Origin: Lysobacterales bacterium
GTDB lineage: Bacteria; Pseudomonadota; Gammaproteobacteria; Xanthomonadales; SZUA-38
Length of the DNA stretch: 64,000 bases
Reading direction: 5' to 3'
Assembly (NCBI GenBank): GCA_030065125.1
Contig: JASJDM010000007.1
Coordinates: 1-64,000, forward strand
In this document: positions 1 to 8,742 of the stretch, in pieces
How the letters are laid out: every line of letters begins with the position of its first letter
Numbering within the stretch: position 1 is the first letter of the stretch
The notes under the pieces: generated by a model
The model's database searches: none
Seen by the model: only the letters and a program-made list of their open reading frames with translations
Told to the model about the DNA's origin: nothing
Made by a program: the position numbers and the translations under genes

Positions 1-1
1 G

Positions 2-553
2 CTGTGGGCCGTGAACCTGGCCTGGCTGTCGCGCCGGCATTTCCTCGAGGGGGCCGGCGCGGGCCCCGTGACCCTGAAACTGGTGGTCGGGATGGCCGTA
101 CTGATCTGTGGCGGCGGCGCCCTGGGGCTGGTCCACACAGCACCGGAAGGCCGGGAACTGTTCATACTGCTGCTGTTCGTCATCTGGGCGGCAGACATTG
201 GTGCCTACGCGGCCGGCAGACTGCTTGGAAAACACAAACTTGCCCCCCAGATCAGTCCCGGGAAAACCTGGGAAGGCGTGCTTGGCGGGCAGCTGCTGGT
301 CATCGCAGTCATATTGGCCGCCAGTTGGATTCGCCCGGAGCTGATCTCACCCTGGCCAATGCTGGTCTGGGGCTGCGCCACGGCGGCAGTGTCGGTGGTG
401 GGCGACCTGTTCGTCAGTCTGCTCAAGCGCCAGCGCAACCTCAAGGACGCAGGCTCCATATTCCCCGGTCATGGCGGCGTACTGGACCGGTTCGACAGCA
501 TGCTGGCCGCCGCGCCAGTGTTTGGACTGGGGCTGTTGCTGTCCCAGGTGTGA
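2..553 (+). CDS. cdsA: Phosphatidate cytidylyltransferase, 3' part
   Basis: Makes CDP-diacylglycerol from phosphatidate and CTP, the branch point of phospholipid synthesis, in the inner membrane. The gene enters from the left edge, so about 184 C-terminal residues are visible and the start is outside the window. Several hydrophobic membrane segments are present, and the family signature near the C terminus is clear: S-L-L-K-R, then K-D, then P-G-H-G-G-V-L-D-R-F-D at about 441-501. It is followed after 91 bases by rseP on the same strand. In many gammaproteobacteria dxr stands between cdsA and rseP; there is no room for it here. Identity is secure from the signature and the neighbours. Confidence 0.93.
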   Translation: MWAVNLAWLSRRHFLEGAGAGPVTLKLVVGMAVLICGGGALGLVHTAPEGRELFILLLFVIWAADIGAYAAGRLLGKHKLAPQISPGKTWEGVLGGQLLVIAVILAASWIRPELISPWPMLVWGCATAAVSVVGDLFVSLLKRQRNLKDAGSIFPGHGGVLDRFDSMLAAAPVFGLGLLLSQV

Positions 554-644
554 GGCCACCCCGGTGGGGAACTCCACCACCGGTACGATGATCAAACGCA
601 ATTCAGCAAGAAAGGACAGCCGTACGCGGCACCGGAAACTGTAG

Positions 645-2000
645 ATGGGTGATTTTTTAGGTTCTGTCTGGTGGTTGATTGTTGCCCTGGGGCTGCTGGT
701 CACCTTCCACGAATACGGCCACTTCTGGGTCGCACGGCGCTGTGGCGTCAAGGTGCTGCGGTTCTCGGTGGGATTTGGCACACCGATCTTTTCCCGCACC
801 GGGAAAGACGGTACCGAATACGTGGTGGCCGCCCTGCCCCTGGGTGGCTACGTCAAAATGCTGGACGAACGCGAGTCGGACGTAGGGCCGGACGAAGTTT
901 CCCAGGCGTTCAACAATAAGACCCTGGGCCAGCGTTCGGCCATTATCGCGGCGGGCCCCATCTTCAACCTGGCTTTTGCCCTGCTCGCCTTCTGGCTGAT
1001 GTTCATGGTGGGCGTGCAGGAGTTTCGCATGCTGCTGGGTGAACCCCAGGGCATTGCCCAGAGCGCTGGCCTCCAGGCGGGTGACGAGATCGTGGCCGTG
1101 GGCGAGCGTCCAACCCGCAGTCTGACCCATGCCAACCTGGAGCTCCTGGGGTATGGCATCGACCGCAAGCCGGTTGAGGTTACCGTTGAGGACGCCGGCG
1201 GAGAGCGCCGCCAGCATGTGCTGGATTTCAGCCAGCTGCCCGACGACTTCAAGGAAGAAAAGCTGCTGGAAACCGCGGGACTCACCATCTACAGCCCCAG
1301 GGGTCGACCCTTTGTCGACCGCCTGGTCGAAGGCGACCCGGCCGAACAGGGCGGCATGCGCGTGGGCGACCTCATTATCAGCGTGAACGGTTCGGCAGTG
1401 GAACAGGCCAGGGACCTGTCCGAGGCGATTCAGGCCCATGCTGACGGACTCAATCCCCTGGAAATCCTGGTGGAGCGGGACGGTCGGCAGGTCACCCTGA
1501 TGATTATGCCCCAGGCCAGCAGTGACGGCGGCGAGCAGCGCTATGTCATTGGCGTTTACCCCTTTGATCCCGAGGACCGGCGGTTTTTCACCATCATGCG
1601 GCTGGGTCCGCTGGAGTCCATCGGAGCTGCCTTCTCCGAGAGCTACCGGATTACCGGCGCCACTCTCGGTCTGATCGTGCGCATGGTGTCGGGCAGCGCC
1701 TCCCTGAGTAACCTGTCCGGCCCCATTTCCATCGCTCAGTACGCGCGGGACTCCGCCCGGCTGGGGCTGTCACGGTTTCTGTTTTTCCTGGGTGTACTCA
1801 GCCTCAGCCTCGCAATCCTGAATTTCCTGCCAATCCCGCTCCTGGATGGGGGGCACCTGGCCTACTACCTGGTGGAGTGGGTGACCGGCAAGCCGGTTTC
1901 CGAACACGTTCAAATCATCGGCCAATACGTTGGCCTCAGCCTGCTGATTGCGCTGATGGGCCTCACTTTTTATAACGACATTTTGCGACTCGTGTCGTAA
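645..2000 (+). CDS. rseP: Site-2 membrane metalloprotease RseP
   Basis: Intramembrane zinc protease that cuts the anti-sigma factor RseA after DegS, releasing sigma-E, and clears remnant signal peptides. The protein has 451 residues, the family's usual length. The zinc motif H-E-Y-G-H lies at residues 22-26 in the first membrane segment. Two PDZ domains fill roughly residues 115-300, and the second active-site motif P-I-P-L-L-D-G-G-H-L lies near residue 400 before the last membrane segments. The ATG at 645 places the HExxH motif at the expected distance from the N terminus. Its place directly before bamA matches the conserved envelope operon. Function is inferred from the family; motifs and order are seen. 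Confidence 0.96.
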   Translation: MGDFLGSVWWLIVALGLLVTFHEYGHFWVARRCGVKVLRFSVGFGTPIFSRTGKDGTEYVVAALPLGGYVKMLDERESDVGPDEVSQAFNNKTLGQRSAIIAAGPIFNLAFALLAFWLMFMVGVQEFRMLLGEPQGIAQSAGLQAGDEIVAVGERPTRSLTHANLELLGYGIDRKPVEVTVEDAGGERRQHVLDFSQLPDDFKEEKLLETAGLTIYSPRGRPFVDRLVEGDPAEQGGMRVGDLIISVNGSAVEQARDLSEAIQAHADGLNPLEILVERDGRQVTLMIMPQASSDGGEQRYVIGVYPFDPEDRRFFTIMRLGPLESIGAAFSESYRITGATLGLIVRMVSGSASLSNLSGPISIAQYARDSARLGLSRFLFFLGVLSLSLAILNFLPIPLLDGGHLAYYLVEWVTGKPVSEHVQIIGQYVGLSLLIALMGLTFYNDILRLVS

Positions 2001-2079
2001 CATGCGCCGCTTGTCATCCATTGAACGGGATTCTGACGTGCAAAGACGGGTGCCCGCCGACTCCGGCCACAACAACACA

Positions 2080-4476
2080 ATGACCCGAATCTTCATGATC
2101 CTAGCGGTGCTGCTGTGGGCAAACCTTGCCCAGGCGGCGTCACCGTTCCAGATTTCCGACATTCGCGTGGAGGGGCTGCAGCGGATTTCCGCAGGCACGG
2201 TTTTCAACTACCTGCCGCTGGAAGTCGGCGACACCCTGGACGAGGCAGGCGTGGGGCGCGCCATGCAGGCGCTGTTCAAGACGGGTTTTTTCGAAGACAT
2301 TGCCTTTGATCGCGAGGGCAACATCCTGGTCATAACGGTGGAGGAGCGGCCGGCGATCTCGGAAATCCGTATCGACGGCAACAAGGACATCAAGACCGAA
2401 GACCTGCTCCAGGCTCTGTCCGATTTTGGCCTGTCCGAAGGTGACGTCTTCCAGCGCCGCACCCTGGACCGGGTACAGCAGTCGCTGACCCGCGAGTACT
2501 ACAACCGCGGCAAGTACAACGTCCTGGTGGAGGCGCGTCCACGCCAGCTCCAGCGGAATCGGGTCGAGGTGGAAATCGATATCACCGAGGGTGAAGCTGC
2601 CACCATCAAGCACATCAATATTGTCGGCAACACCATATTCACCGACGAGGAGATCCTGGAGGATTTTGAATCCAGCACCGGCGGCTGGCTGTCCTGGTAC
2701 ACCCGGGACAACCAGTATTCCCAGGAGAAGCTGCAGGGTGACCTGGAAGCCCTGACCTCTTACTACCAGGACCGCGGCTACATCGATTTCAACATCGAAT
2801 CCACCCAGGTCTCCATCAGCCCCGACAAAAAAGACATCTACGTTACCGCCAATGTCCGCGAGGGTTCGGTGCACACCGTGTCCGAGGTCCTGCTGACCGG
2901 CGACATGGTGCTGACCGAGCAGGATCTGCGCCGATTCATCGTGATCCAGGACGGGTCGGTATTTTCCCGCAGGCTGCTGGAGGCCAGCGTGGAGAACATC
3001 ACCAATCGCCTGGCCAGCGTGGGCTACGCGTTTGCCAACGTCAGCCCTATTCCCGAAATCGACGCCGACAACCGAGAGGTCAAGATTACCCTGCTGGTAG
3101 CACCCGGCAAACGCGTATACGTCCGCCGCATCAATTTCTACGGCAACTCCAAAACCAAGGACGAAGTGATGCGCCGGGAAATGCGCCAGTTCGAGGGCGG
3201 CGTGTTTTCCCAGCCCATGGTGGACCGCTCCCGGCTGCGCCTGCAGCGGCTGAGCTTCGTTGAATCCGTGGACATCGAGACACCCCGGGTCGGCGAGGAC
3301 CTGGTGGACGTCAATGTCACCATCAAGGAGCGCACCGCCGGCTCCTTCACCTTTGGCCTGGGCTTCTCCCAGACCACGGGCATCCTGGGCAGCCTTTCCA
3401 TCAACCAGGAGAACTTCCTGGGATCCGGCAAGCAGGCCGGCATCAGTCTGCAGAACAGCAGCTTTTACCAGCGCTTCGACCTGTCTTTCGTCAACCCCTA
3501 CTACACCGAAGATGGCGTCAGCCGCGGCTTCAATTTCAGCATCCGGGAACTGGACCAGGGTGAAGCCAACATTGCCAGCTACCTGGCAGACACCAAGGCG
3601 TTTGGCGTGACCTACGGCATACCTTTGACGGAAGTGGACCGGGTGCGGCTGCTGATCGGCCTGGAAGACACCGAGATCACGCCCTTTTCGGGCCTGGGCA
3701 CTGAAATCACCGATGAACTGCTGTTCTACGAGCTCAGCGAGCCCTGTGAGCCGTTTGAAGACGCGGGCTGCCCGTTTAACGGCTTCCGCACGGTGGACTC
3801 GGCCCAGACCCTGCGCACCGAACTGCTGTGGTCCCGTGATTCGCGCAACCGATTTTTCAGCCCCACCCGGGGCTCGGTTCAGCGACTGGGCTTTGAACTG
3901 GCCGTGCCCGGCAGCACCATCGAGTATTACAAGATCAACTACTCCAACAAGAAGTATTTCCCGCTGACCCGCACCGGCAGCTTCACCTTCGCCCTGAGTG
4001 GCGAGATTGGCTATGGTGATACCTACGGCGACGACAGCGACTCGCCGTACGGGCTGCCGTTTTTCGAGCATTTCTTCGCCGGCGGCGTCCGCTCGGTGCG
4101 CGGATATGAGGACAACACCCTGGGCCCCCGGGAGCGGTTTATCGATATCGACCCGGATACCGGCGAGGAACGCGTCACCATTGGTCGTCCGCTGGGCGGC
4201 GATCTGAAGGTCACCGGCGCAGCCGAGCTGTTTTTCCCGATTCCCTTTGCCAAGGAAGCCAGCGTCACCACCCGACTGTCCTGGTTCGTGGACTTCGGCC
4301 AGGTTTATCGTGACCTGGACTCCTTCGAAGCTGAAGAAATCCGCTACACCACGGGTCTTTCCCTGCAGTGGCAGGCTCCGGTGGGGCCGGTCATCATCAA
4401 CCTGGTGGCACCGCTGAACGACAAAGACGGGGACGAAACCGAAACCCTGCAGTTCGCATTCGGCAATTTCTTCTGA
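2080..4476 (+). CDS. bamA: Outer-membrane protein assembly factor BamA
   Basis: Central beta-barrel of the BAM complex, which folds and inserts outer-membrane proteins. The 798-residue product begins with a signal peptide (M-T-R-I-F-M-I-L-A-V-L-L, cleavage after A-Q-A). POTRA domains follow over about residues 20-420, then the surface-antigen barrel, including V-R-G-Y near 4094-4105, the family's V-R-G-F/Y loop motif. The open frame continues upstream to 2002, but the ATG at 2080 is preferred because it directly precedes the signal peptide. The gene follows rseP and precedes skp, the usual order. The C terminus ends in F-G-N-F-F, with a terminal Phe as expected of an outer-membrane barrel. 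Confidence 0.96.
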   Translation: MTRIFMILAVLLWANLAQAASPFQISDIRVEGLQRISAGTVFNYLPLEVGDTLDEAGVGRAMQALFKTGFFEDIAFDREGNILVITVEERPAISEIRIDGNKDIKTEDLLQALSDFGLSEGDVFQRRTLDRVQQSLTREYYNRGKYNVLVEARPRQLQRNRVEVEIDITEGEAATIKHINIVGNTIFTDEEILEDFESSTGGWLSWYTRDNQYSQEKLQGDLEALTSYYQDRGYIDFNIESTQVSISPDKKDIYVTANVREGSVHTVSEVLLTGDMVLTEQDLRRFIVIQDGSVFSRRLLEASVENITNRLASVGYAFANVSPIPEIDADNREVKITLLVAPGKRVYVRRINFYGNSKTKDEVMRREMRQFEGGVFSQPMVDRSRLRLQRLSFVESVDIETPRVGEDLVDVNVTIKERTAGSFTFGLGFSQTTGILGSLSINQENFLGSGKQAGISLQNSSFYQRFDLSFVNPYYTEDGVSRGFNFSIRELDQGEANIASYLADTKAFGVTYGIPLTEVDRVRLLIGLEDTEITPFSGLGTEITDELLFYELSEPCEPFEDAGCPFNGFRTVDSAQTLRTELLWSRDSRNRFFSPTRGSVQRLGFELAVPGSTIEYYKINYSNKKYFPLTRTGSFTFALSGEIGYGDTYGDDSDSPYGLPFFEHFFAGGVRSVRGYEDNTLGPRERFIDIDPDTGEERVTIGRPLGGDLKVTGAAELFFPIPFAKEASVTTRLSWFVDFGQVYRDLDSFEAEEIRYTTGLSLQWQAPVGPVIINLVAPLNDKDGDETETLQFAFGNFF

Positions 4477-4578
4477 TCCATGCCCCGGTTCGGGCGCCCG
4501 GAATTTTCGACACAGAACCCGGATCTGAGGCAAACTGCGCTATTAAGCGGCGACAACAAGCCGACGGCTGGGCCTGGG

Positions 4579-4737
4579 AGGCTGTTGAAAAATGATTTTT
4601 TTCGACAAGCTCCGGCCGGTACAGGGATGTACCGACATTTTCGATGACTGTAAGTCATTGAAAATGCGAGCCAACAGAAAATCACATTTTTCCGTTGGCG
4701 TCGTTGAAAAAGCCATGGATGGATTTTTCAACACCCT
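4579..4737. mobile_element. MITE-like palindromic element between bamA and skp
   Basis: The ends form an inverted repeat: aggctgttgaaaaat at 4579-4593 and atttttcaacaccct at 4723-4737 pair at 14 of 15 positions. Inside are a hairpin at 4618-4633 (ggtac/gtacc), a 13-base stem with one mismatch at 4636-4648 and 4654-4666, and a perfect 9-base stem at 4703-4711 and 4724-4732. No transposase is encoded and no clear target duplication is seen. Size, terminal repeats and AT-rich content in a GC-rich genome fit a non-autonomous element. It lies just upstream of skp and could alter its expression or supply a spurious N-terminal extension, since an open frame runs through it. Confidence 0.5.
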
Positions 4738-4759
4738 GCTGGAGGCTCGATTCGGAGTG

Positions 4760-5326
4760 ATGACGAGCGGTTCCACACATCCATCCCCGGCAACCCAGGG
4801 GATGCTGACTTGTTTCCTGGCGGCCATCTGCCTGGTGGCGGCCCCGATCGCCTATTCCCAGACCCGGGTGGGCTACGTGGACTGGGAAGAACTCATCAAG
4901 AGCGCGCCCCAGATCCAGGTCGCCCGGGACAAGCTCGACACGGAATTTCGCGCCAAAAACGAGGCCATTGCGGAAAAGGAACGGGACCTGCTGGACCGGG
5001 AAGAGCGCCTGTTGCGTGACTCTGCGGTGATGAGCTCCGAGATCAGGGAGCGGCAGGAGCGTGAAATCCGAACCCTGCGCCGGGACGTACAGCGCGAAAA
5101 AGAGGATCTGCGCGAGGAACTGGACTACCGCCTGCAGGAAGAGCGCCAGCGGGTCGAAGAGGAAATCTACGACATCGTGCGGGCATTTGCCGAGGAAAAC
5201 GGATTTGACCTGATCATTCCCGGCCCGGCACTGTACGCCAGCGACGCCATCAACCTGACCGGTCAGCTGCTGCAGCGGCTGCGGGTTTCCTTCGGACCGG
5301 AACAGACCGATCCAGAGCCCCAATGA
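4760..5326 (+). CDS. skp: Periplasmic chaperone Skp/OmpH
   Basis: Trimeric periplasmic chaperone that holds unfolded outer-membrane proteins for delivery to BamA. From ATG 4760 the product has 188 residues: a hydrophobic export segment, then the family N-terminal strand (V-G-Y-V-D), then a long charged coiled coil rich in Glu and Arg, which forms the tentacles, and a C-terminal strand. The frame is open upstream to 4592 through the MITE-like element; that part is unlikely to be coding. A start at ATG 4802 would give a shorter, more normal signal peptide, so the start is uncertain. The stop overlaps the lpxD start. Family and neighbours agree. Confidence 0.88.
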   Translation: MTSGSTHPSPATQGMLTCFLAAICLVAAPIAYSQTRVGYVDWEELIKSAPQIQVARDKLDTEFRAKNEAIAEKERDLLDREERLLRDSAVMSSEIRERQEREIRTLRRDVQREKEDLREELDYRLQEERQRVEEEIYDIVRAFAEENGFDLIIPGPALYASDAINLTGQLLQRLRVSFGPEQTDPEPQ

Positions 5327-6336
5327 CCGATCAACTGTCGCTGAGGGAACTGGCCGGACACCTGGGCTGTGAATTCCGGGGCGACCCTGAAACCACGGTC
5401 ACCGGCGTCAGTACCCTGCAACAGGCCGGGGAATCCGACCTCAGTTTCCTGGCCAACCCACGCTATCGCAAACACCTGGCCCAGACCCGGGCCGGCATCG
5501 TCGTGCTTCGCACCGACGACGCCGAGGGGTATGACGGCGCCGCCCTGCTGTGCGACGACCCCTACGCCAGCTACGCCCGGGCGGCCGCGCTGTTTGACCA
5601 CGCCCGCCGGTTTGAGCCCGGCATCCACCCCGGCGCTTTTGTGGATCCCGCGGCCAGAGTCGCTGACGGATGTTTCGTCGGGGCCGGGACCGTGGTCGAA
5701 TCCGGCGCAGAAATCGGATCCGGGGTCCATCTGGGTCATGGCACCATCATCGGCCGCAACTGCAGCGTTGGCGACAACAGTTTCCTGGGGCCGAGGGTAA
5801 CGGTGACCGCCGGAGCCCGGTTGGGCCAGCGAGTTATTGTCCATCCCGGCGCCGTGATCGGCGCCGACGGCTTTGGCCTGGCCTTCCACGAGGGCGGCTG
5901 GATCAAGGTGCCCCAGCTGGGGTCGGTGGTGATCGGGGACGACTGCGAAATCGGCGCCAACACAACCATCGACCGGGGCGCCCTGGAGGATACAGTGCTG
6001 GAAAATGACGTGCGGCTGGATAACCAGATTCAGATCGCCCACAACGTCCGCATCGGCGCGCATACCGCCATGGCCGGCTGTTCTGCCGTTGCCGGCAGCG
6101 CCAGAATCGGAAAGTATTGCCTGATTGGTGGTGGTGCCGGTATTCTCGGCCATCTTGAGGTTGCCGACCGTGTCACCGTGACCGCCATGAGCCTGGTCAC
6201 CCGGTCGATTACCGAAGCCGGCGAATACTCATCGGGTACTCCACTGCAACCAAACCGGGACTGGCGGAGGAACGCAGTTCGCCTGCGCCAGCTGGATGAT
6301 ATGGCCCGTCGGCTGCGCCGACTGGAAAAGGAATAA
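5323..6336 (+). CDS. lpxD: UDP-3-O-acylglucosamine N-acyltransferase LpxD
   Basis: Third step of lipid A synthesis: transfers a hydroxyacyl chain from acyl-ACP to the 2-amino group of UDP-3-O-acylglucosamine in the cytoplasm. The 337-residue protein has the N-terminal uridine-binding domain, then a left-handed parallel beta-helix with hexapeptide repeats from about residue 100, and a C-terminal helix. The catalytic histidine is expected in I-Q-I-A-H-N-V-R-I-G. The ATG overlaps the skp stop by four bases, indicating translational coupling. It stands in the usual order before fabZ and lpxA. Confidence 0.96.
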   Translation: MTDQLSLRELAGHLGCEFRGDPETTVTGVSTLQQAGESDLSFLANPRYRKHLAQTRAGIVVLRTDDAEGYDGAALLCDDPYASYARAAALFDHARRFEPGIHPGAFVDPAARVADGCFVGAGTVVESGAEIGSGVHLGHGTIIGRNCSVGDNSFLGPRVTVTAGARLGQRVIVHPGAVIGADGFGLAFHEGGWIKVPQLGSVVIGDDCEIGANTTIDRGALEDTVLENDVRLDNQIQIAHNVRIGAHTAMAGCSAVAGSARIGKYCLIGGGAGILGHLEVADRVTVTAMSLVTRSITEAGEYSSGTPLQPNRDWRRNAVRLRQLDDMARRLRRLEKE

Positions 6337-6340
6337 GGTC

Positions 6341-6805
6341 ATGACAGACTCTGTCGACGCCAAGGGAAAAATTGTCACTATCGAGAAGATCCGGGAGTTT
6401 CTTCCTCACCGGTATCCTTTTCTGCTGATTGATCGGGTGGTGGACTACGAACTTGACCAGTGGCTCAAGGCCATCAAGAACGTCACCATCAACGAACCAT
6501 TCTTTACCGGCCACTTTCCGGACCACCCGGTGATGCCGGGCGTGCTGATCCTGGAGGCCATGGCCCAGAGTGCAGGCATCCTGGTTCAGCTGAGCGCCGA
6601 GGACAATCCGTCCGTCAATCCGCTGTTTTACCTGGTCAAGATCGACAAGGCCCGGTTCTCCAGGACCGTTGTGCCCGGCGACCAGCTGCTGCTGGAGATC
6701 CACCAGAAGCGAATGCTGCGCAAGATGGGCCTGTATCAGTGCCAGGCCAGCGTGGACGGGGAGACCGTGGCAACGGCCGAGATTCTCTGTGCGGAGCGCA
6801 GCTGA
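6341..6805 (+). CDS. fabZ: 3-hydroxyacyl-ACP dehydratase FabZ
   Basis: Dehydrates 3-hydroxyacyl-ACP in fatty acid elongation and competes with lipid A synthesis for hydroxyacyl-ACP. The 154-residue hot-dog-fold protein shows L-P-H-R-Y-P-F near residue 21, and the catalytic pair His58 (in [11 protein letters not shown]) and Glu72 (in L-E-A-M-A-Q). The frame is open upstream into lpxD, but ATG 6341 with a purine-rich aagg just ahead gives the normal family length. It lies four bases after lpxD and two bases before the lpxA GTG, which keeps lipid A and fatty acid supply under common expression. Confidence 0.96.
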   Translation: MTDSVDAKGKIVTIEKIREFLPHRYPFLLIDRVVDYELDQWLKAIKNVTINEPFFTGHFPDHPVMPGVLILEAMAQSAGILVQLSAEDNPSVNPLFYLVKIDKARFSRTVVPGDQLLLEIHQKRMLRKMGLYQCQASVDGETVATAEILCAERS

Positions 6806-6807
6806 AC

Positions 6808-7578
6808 GTGATCGATCCAAGAGCCTGCATAGACCCGGCTGCCGAGCTGGACGAAGACGTCGAGGTGGGTCCATTCAGCGTCATTGGACCCAAGGTGGAG
6901 ATTGCCGCCGGCACCCGAATCGGCCCCCACTCGGTCATCCAGGGTCCGACCCGGATTGGCCGCAACTGCCAGATCTACCAGTTCACTTCCCTGGGGGCCG
7001 ACCCCCAGGACAAGAAATTTGAGGGCGAAGAGGCCCTGCTGGAAATCGGTGATAACAACACCATCCGCGAGTTCTGCACCTTCAATCGGGGCACCGAGTC
7101 CGGTGGCGGCGTGACCCGCATCGGCAACAACAACTGGCTCATGGCCTACGTCCACATTGCCCACGACTGTATTGTCGGCAACGACAACATCTTTGCCAAT
7201 GCCGCTTCCCTGGCCGGACACGTCACGGTGGAAGACGATGTGATCCTTGGCGGCTTTACCCTGGTCCACCAGTTCTGCCGGATCGGGCGCAATGCGTTTA
7301 CCTCCATGGGCAGCATCATCAACCGCGATGTCCCGCCCTACGTCACCGTGGCCGGCAAGATGGCCGAGCCCCGAGGCATCAACAGCGAGGGCCTGCGCCG
7401 ACGCGGCTTCTCCCGTGAACGCATCGCCAATATAAAAAAGGCCTACAAGGTCCTGTATAAAACCGGCTTGAAACTCAACGAGGCGCTGGAAAGCCTGGAC
7501 GCCATGAGCGACGAATCCGACGACATTCAGCCCATGGTGGATTTCATTCGAGGAAGCCAGCGCAGCATCATCAGGTAG
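6808..7578 (+). CDS. lpxA: UDP-N-acetylglucosamine acyltransferase LpxA
   Basis: First committed step of lipid A synthesis, moving a 3-hydroxyacyl chain from ACP to UDP-GlcNAc. GTG 6808 gives 256 residues, close to the family norm; the frame is open far upstream inside fabZ in another phase, which is not coding. A left-handed beta-helix of hexapeptide repeats covers the first ~190 residues, with the catalytic His119 in H-I-A-H-D-C-I-V-G-N. A helical C-terminal domain follows, including L-Y-K-T-G-L-K-L-N-E-A. It sits two bases after fabZ and 12 before lpxB. The GTG start is chosen from fit to family length and spacing. Confidence 0.95.
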   Translation: MIDPRACIDPAAELDEDVEVGPFSVIGPKVEIAAGTRIGPHSVIQGPTRIGRNCQIYQFTSLGADPQDKKFEGEEALLEIGDNNTIREFCTFNRGTESGGGVTRIGNNNWLMAYVHIAHDCIVGNDNIFANAASLAGHVTVEDDVILGGFTLVHQFCRIGRNAFTSMGSIINRDVPPYVTVAGKMAEPRGINSEGLRRRGFSRERIANIKKAYKVLYKTGLKLNEALESLDAMSDESDDIQPMVDFIRGSQRSIIR

Positions 7579-7590
7579 CGCCGGCTTCCC

Positions 7591-8742
7591 ATGACCACTC
7601 AAATTGTCCTGGTTGCCGGCGAAGCCTCTGGCGATCGGCTGGGCGCCGCCCTGATCCAGTCCCTGCGAGCGGTCCTCCCGGATTGCGACTTTTCCGGCAT
7701 CGGCGGGCCCATGATGGCGGACGAAGGGATGGATTGCTGGTACCCCGCCAGCGACCTGGCGCTCATGGGATTCGCCGAGGTGGTAGGGGAGCTGCCCAGG
7801 CTGCTCAGGCTGAGACGGCAGTTTATCCGCCGGGTCCTCAGCCGGCCGCCGGCCTGCTACATCGGCATCGATGCCCCGGACTTCAACCTGGGCGTGGAAA
7901 AACGACTCAAACGCGCCGGCATCACCACAATCCAGTACGTCAGCCCGTCAGTCTGGGCCTGGCGTCGCGGGCGGGCCCGCAAGATCGGGCGCAGCGCCGA
8001 CCTGGTGCTGACCCTGTTTCCCTTTGAACCGGCGATCTACCGGGAGTTTGACGTGGACGCCCGGTTCGTAGGTCACCCCACCGCTGACCAGATTCCACTG
8101 CATCCCGACAAGCCGGCACTGCGCCAGCAGCTGGGACTGGCCGGGTCCGGAACAACCGTGGCGGTGCTGCCGGGCAGCCGGATGGGTGAAATCCGGCGCC
8201 TGGGACAGATTTTCCTGGATGCCTGCCAGATCATGTCCCGGGAGATGCCCGATCTGCGGTTCGTATCTCCCTGCGCCAGCGAAGCCACCCGCCTGGAATT
8301 TCAACGCATGGTGGACGCAACGGGTGAAGTCGACATGCAGCTGCTGGACGGCCGATCCCTGGAGTGCCTGGGCGCAGCGGATGCAGCGCTGCTGGCATCG
8401 GGGACAGCCGCGCTGGAAGCGCTCCTGTGCAAGACGCCCATGGTGGTCAGCTACCGGATTTCGCCAATAACCCACTGGATCGTGCATACGTTTGGATTGA
8501 TGAAAGTGGAGCGCTATTCTTTGCCCAACGCTCTGGCCGATAGCCCGCTGGTTCCCGAGGTGATGCAGAAACAGGCGACGCCGGAAAACCTGGCGACGGA
8601 AATGCTGACGCTGCTGCGTAGCGAGGACCGGCAGAACCACATGCTGCAGCAATTCACCCTGATCCACCAGCAGCTCAAGCAGGATGCCAGTCGCGCAGCC
8701 GCTGCCGCCGTGGCGGAACTGCTGTCCAGAGGGAACCGATGA
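7591..8742 (+). CDS. lpxB: Lipid-A-disaccharide synthase LpxB
   Basis: Condenses UDP-2,3-diacylglucosamine with lipid X to form the tetraacyl disaccharide of lipid A at the inner face of the cytoplasmic membrane. The 383 residues show the N-terminal family motif A-G-E-A-S-G-D at about residues 9-15, the Y-V-S-P-S-V-W-A-W segment near residue 117, the V-L-P-G-S-R-M-G-E-I nucleotide-sugar region near residue 192, and the late G-T-A-A-L-E-A loop. It ends by overlapping the rnhB start by four bases. Assignment is firm. Confidence 0.96.
   Translation: MTTQIVLVAGEASGDRLGAALIQSLRAVLPDCDFSGIGGPMMADEGMDCWYPASDLALMGFAEVVGELPRLLRLRRQFIRRVLSRPPACYIGIDAPDFNLGVEKRLKRAGITTIQYVSPSVWAWRRGRARKIGRSADLVLTLFPFEPAIYREFDVDARFVGHPTADQIPLHPDKPALRQQLGLAGSGTTVAVLPGSRMGEIRRLGQIFLDACQIMSREMPDLRFVSPCASEATRLEFQRMVDATGEVDMQLLDGRSLECLGAADAALLASGTAALEALLCKTPMVVSYRISPITHWIVHTFGLMKVERYSLPNALADSPLVPEVMQKQATPENLATEMLTLLRSEDRQNHMLQQFTLIHQQLKQDASRAAAAAVAELLSRGNR

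Noticed and set aside
2140-4533. Long open frame of 797 codons antisense to bamA
   Set aside because: No recognisable domain; bamA on the other strand has full family features. Typical shadow frame in GC-rich DNA.
4592-4759. N-terminal extension of Skp
   Set aside because: The extra codons come from the MITE-like element and precede the signal peptide.
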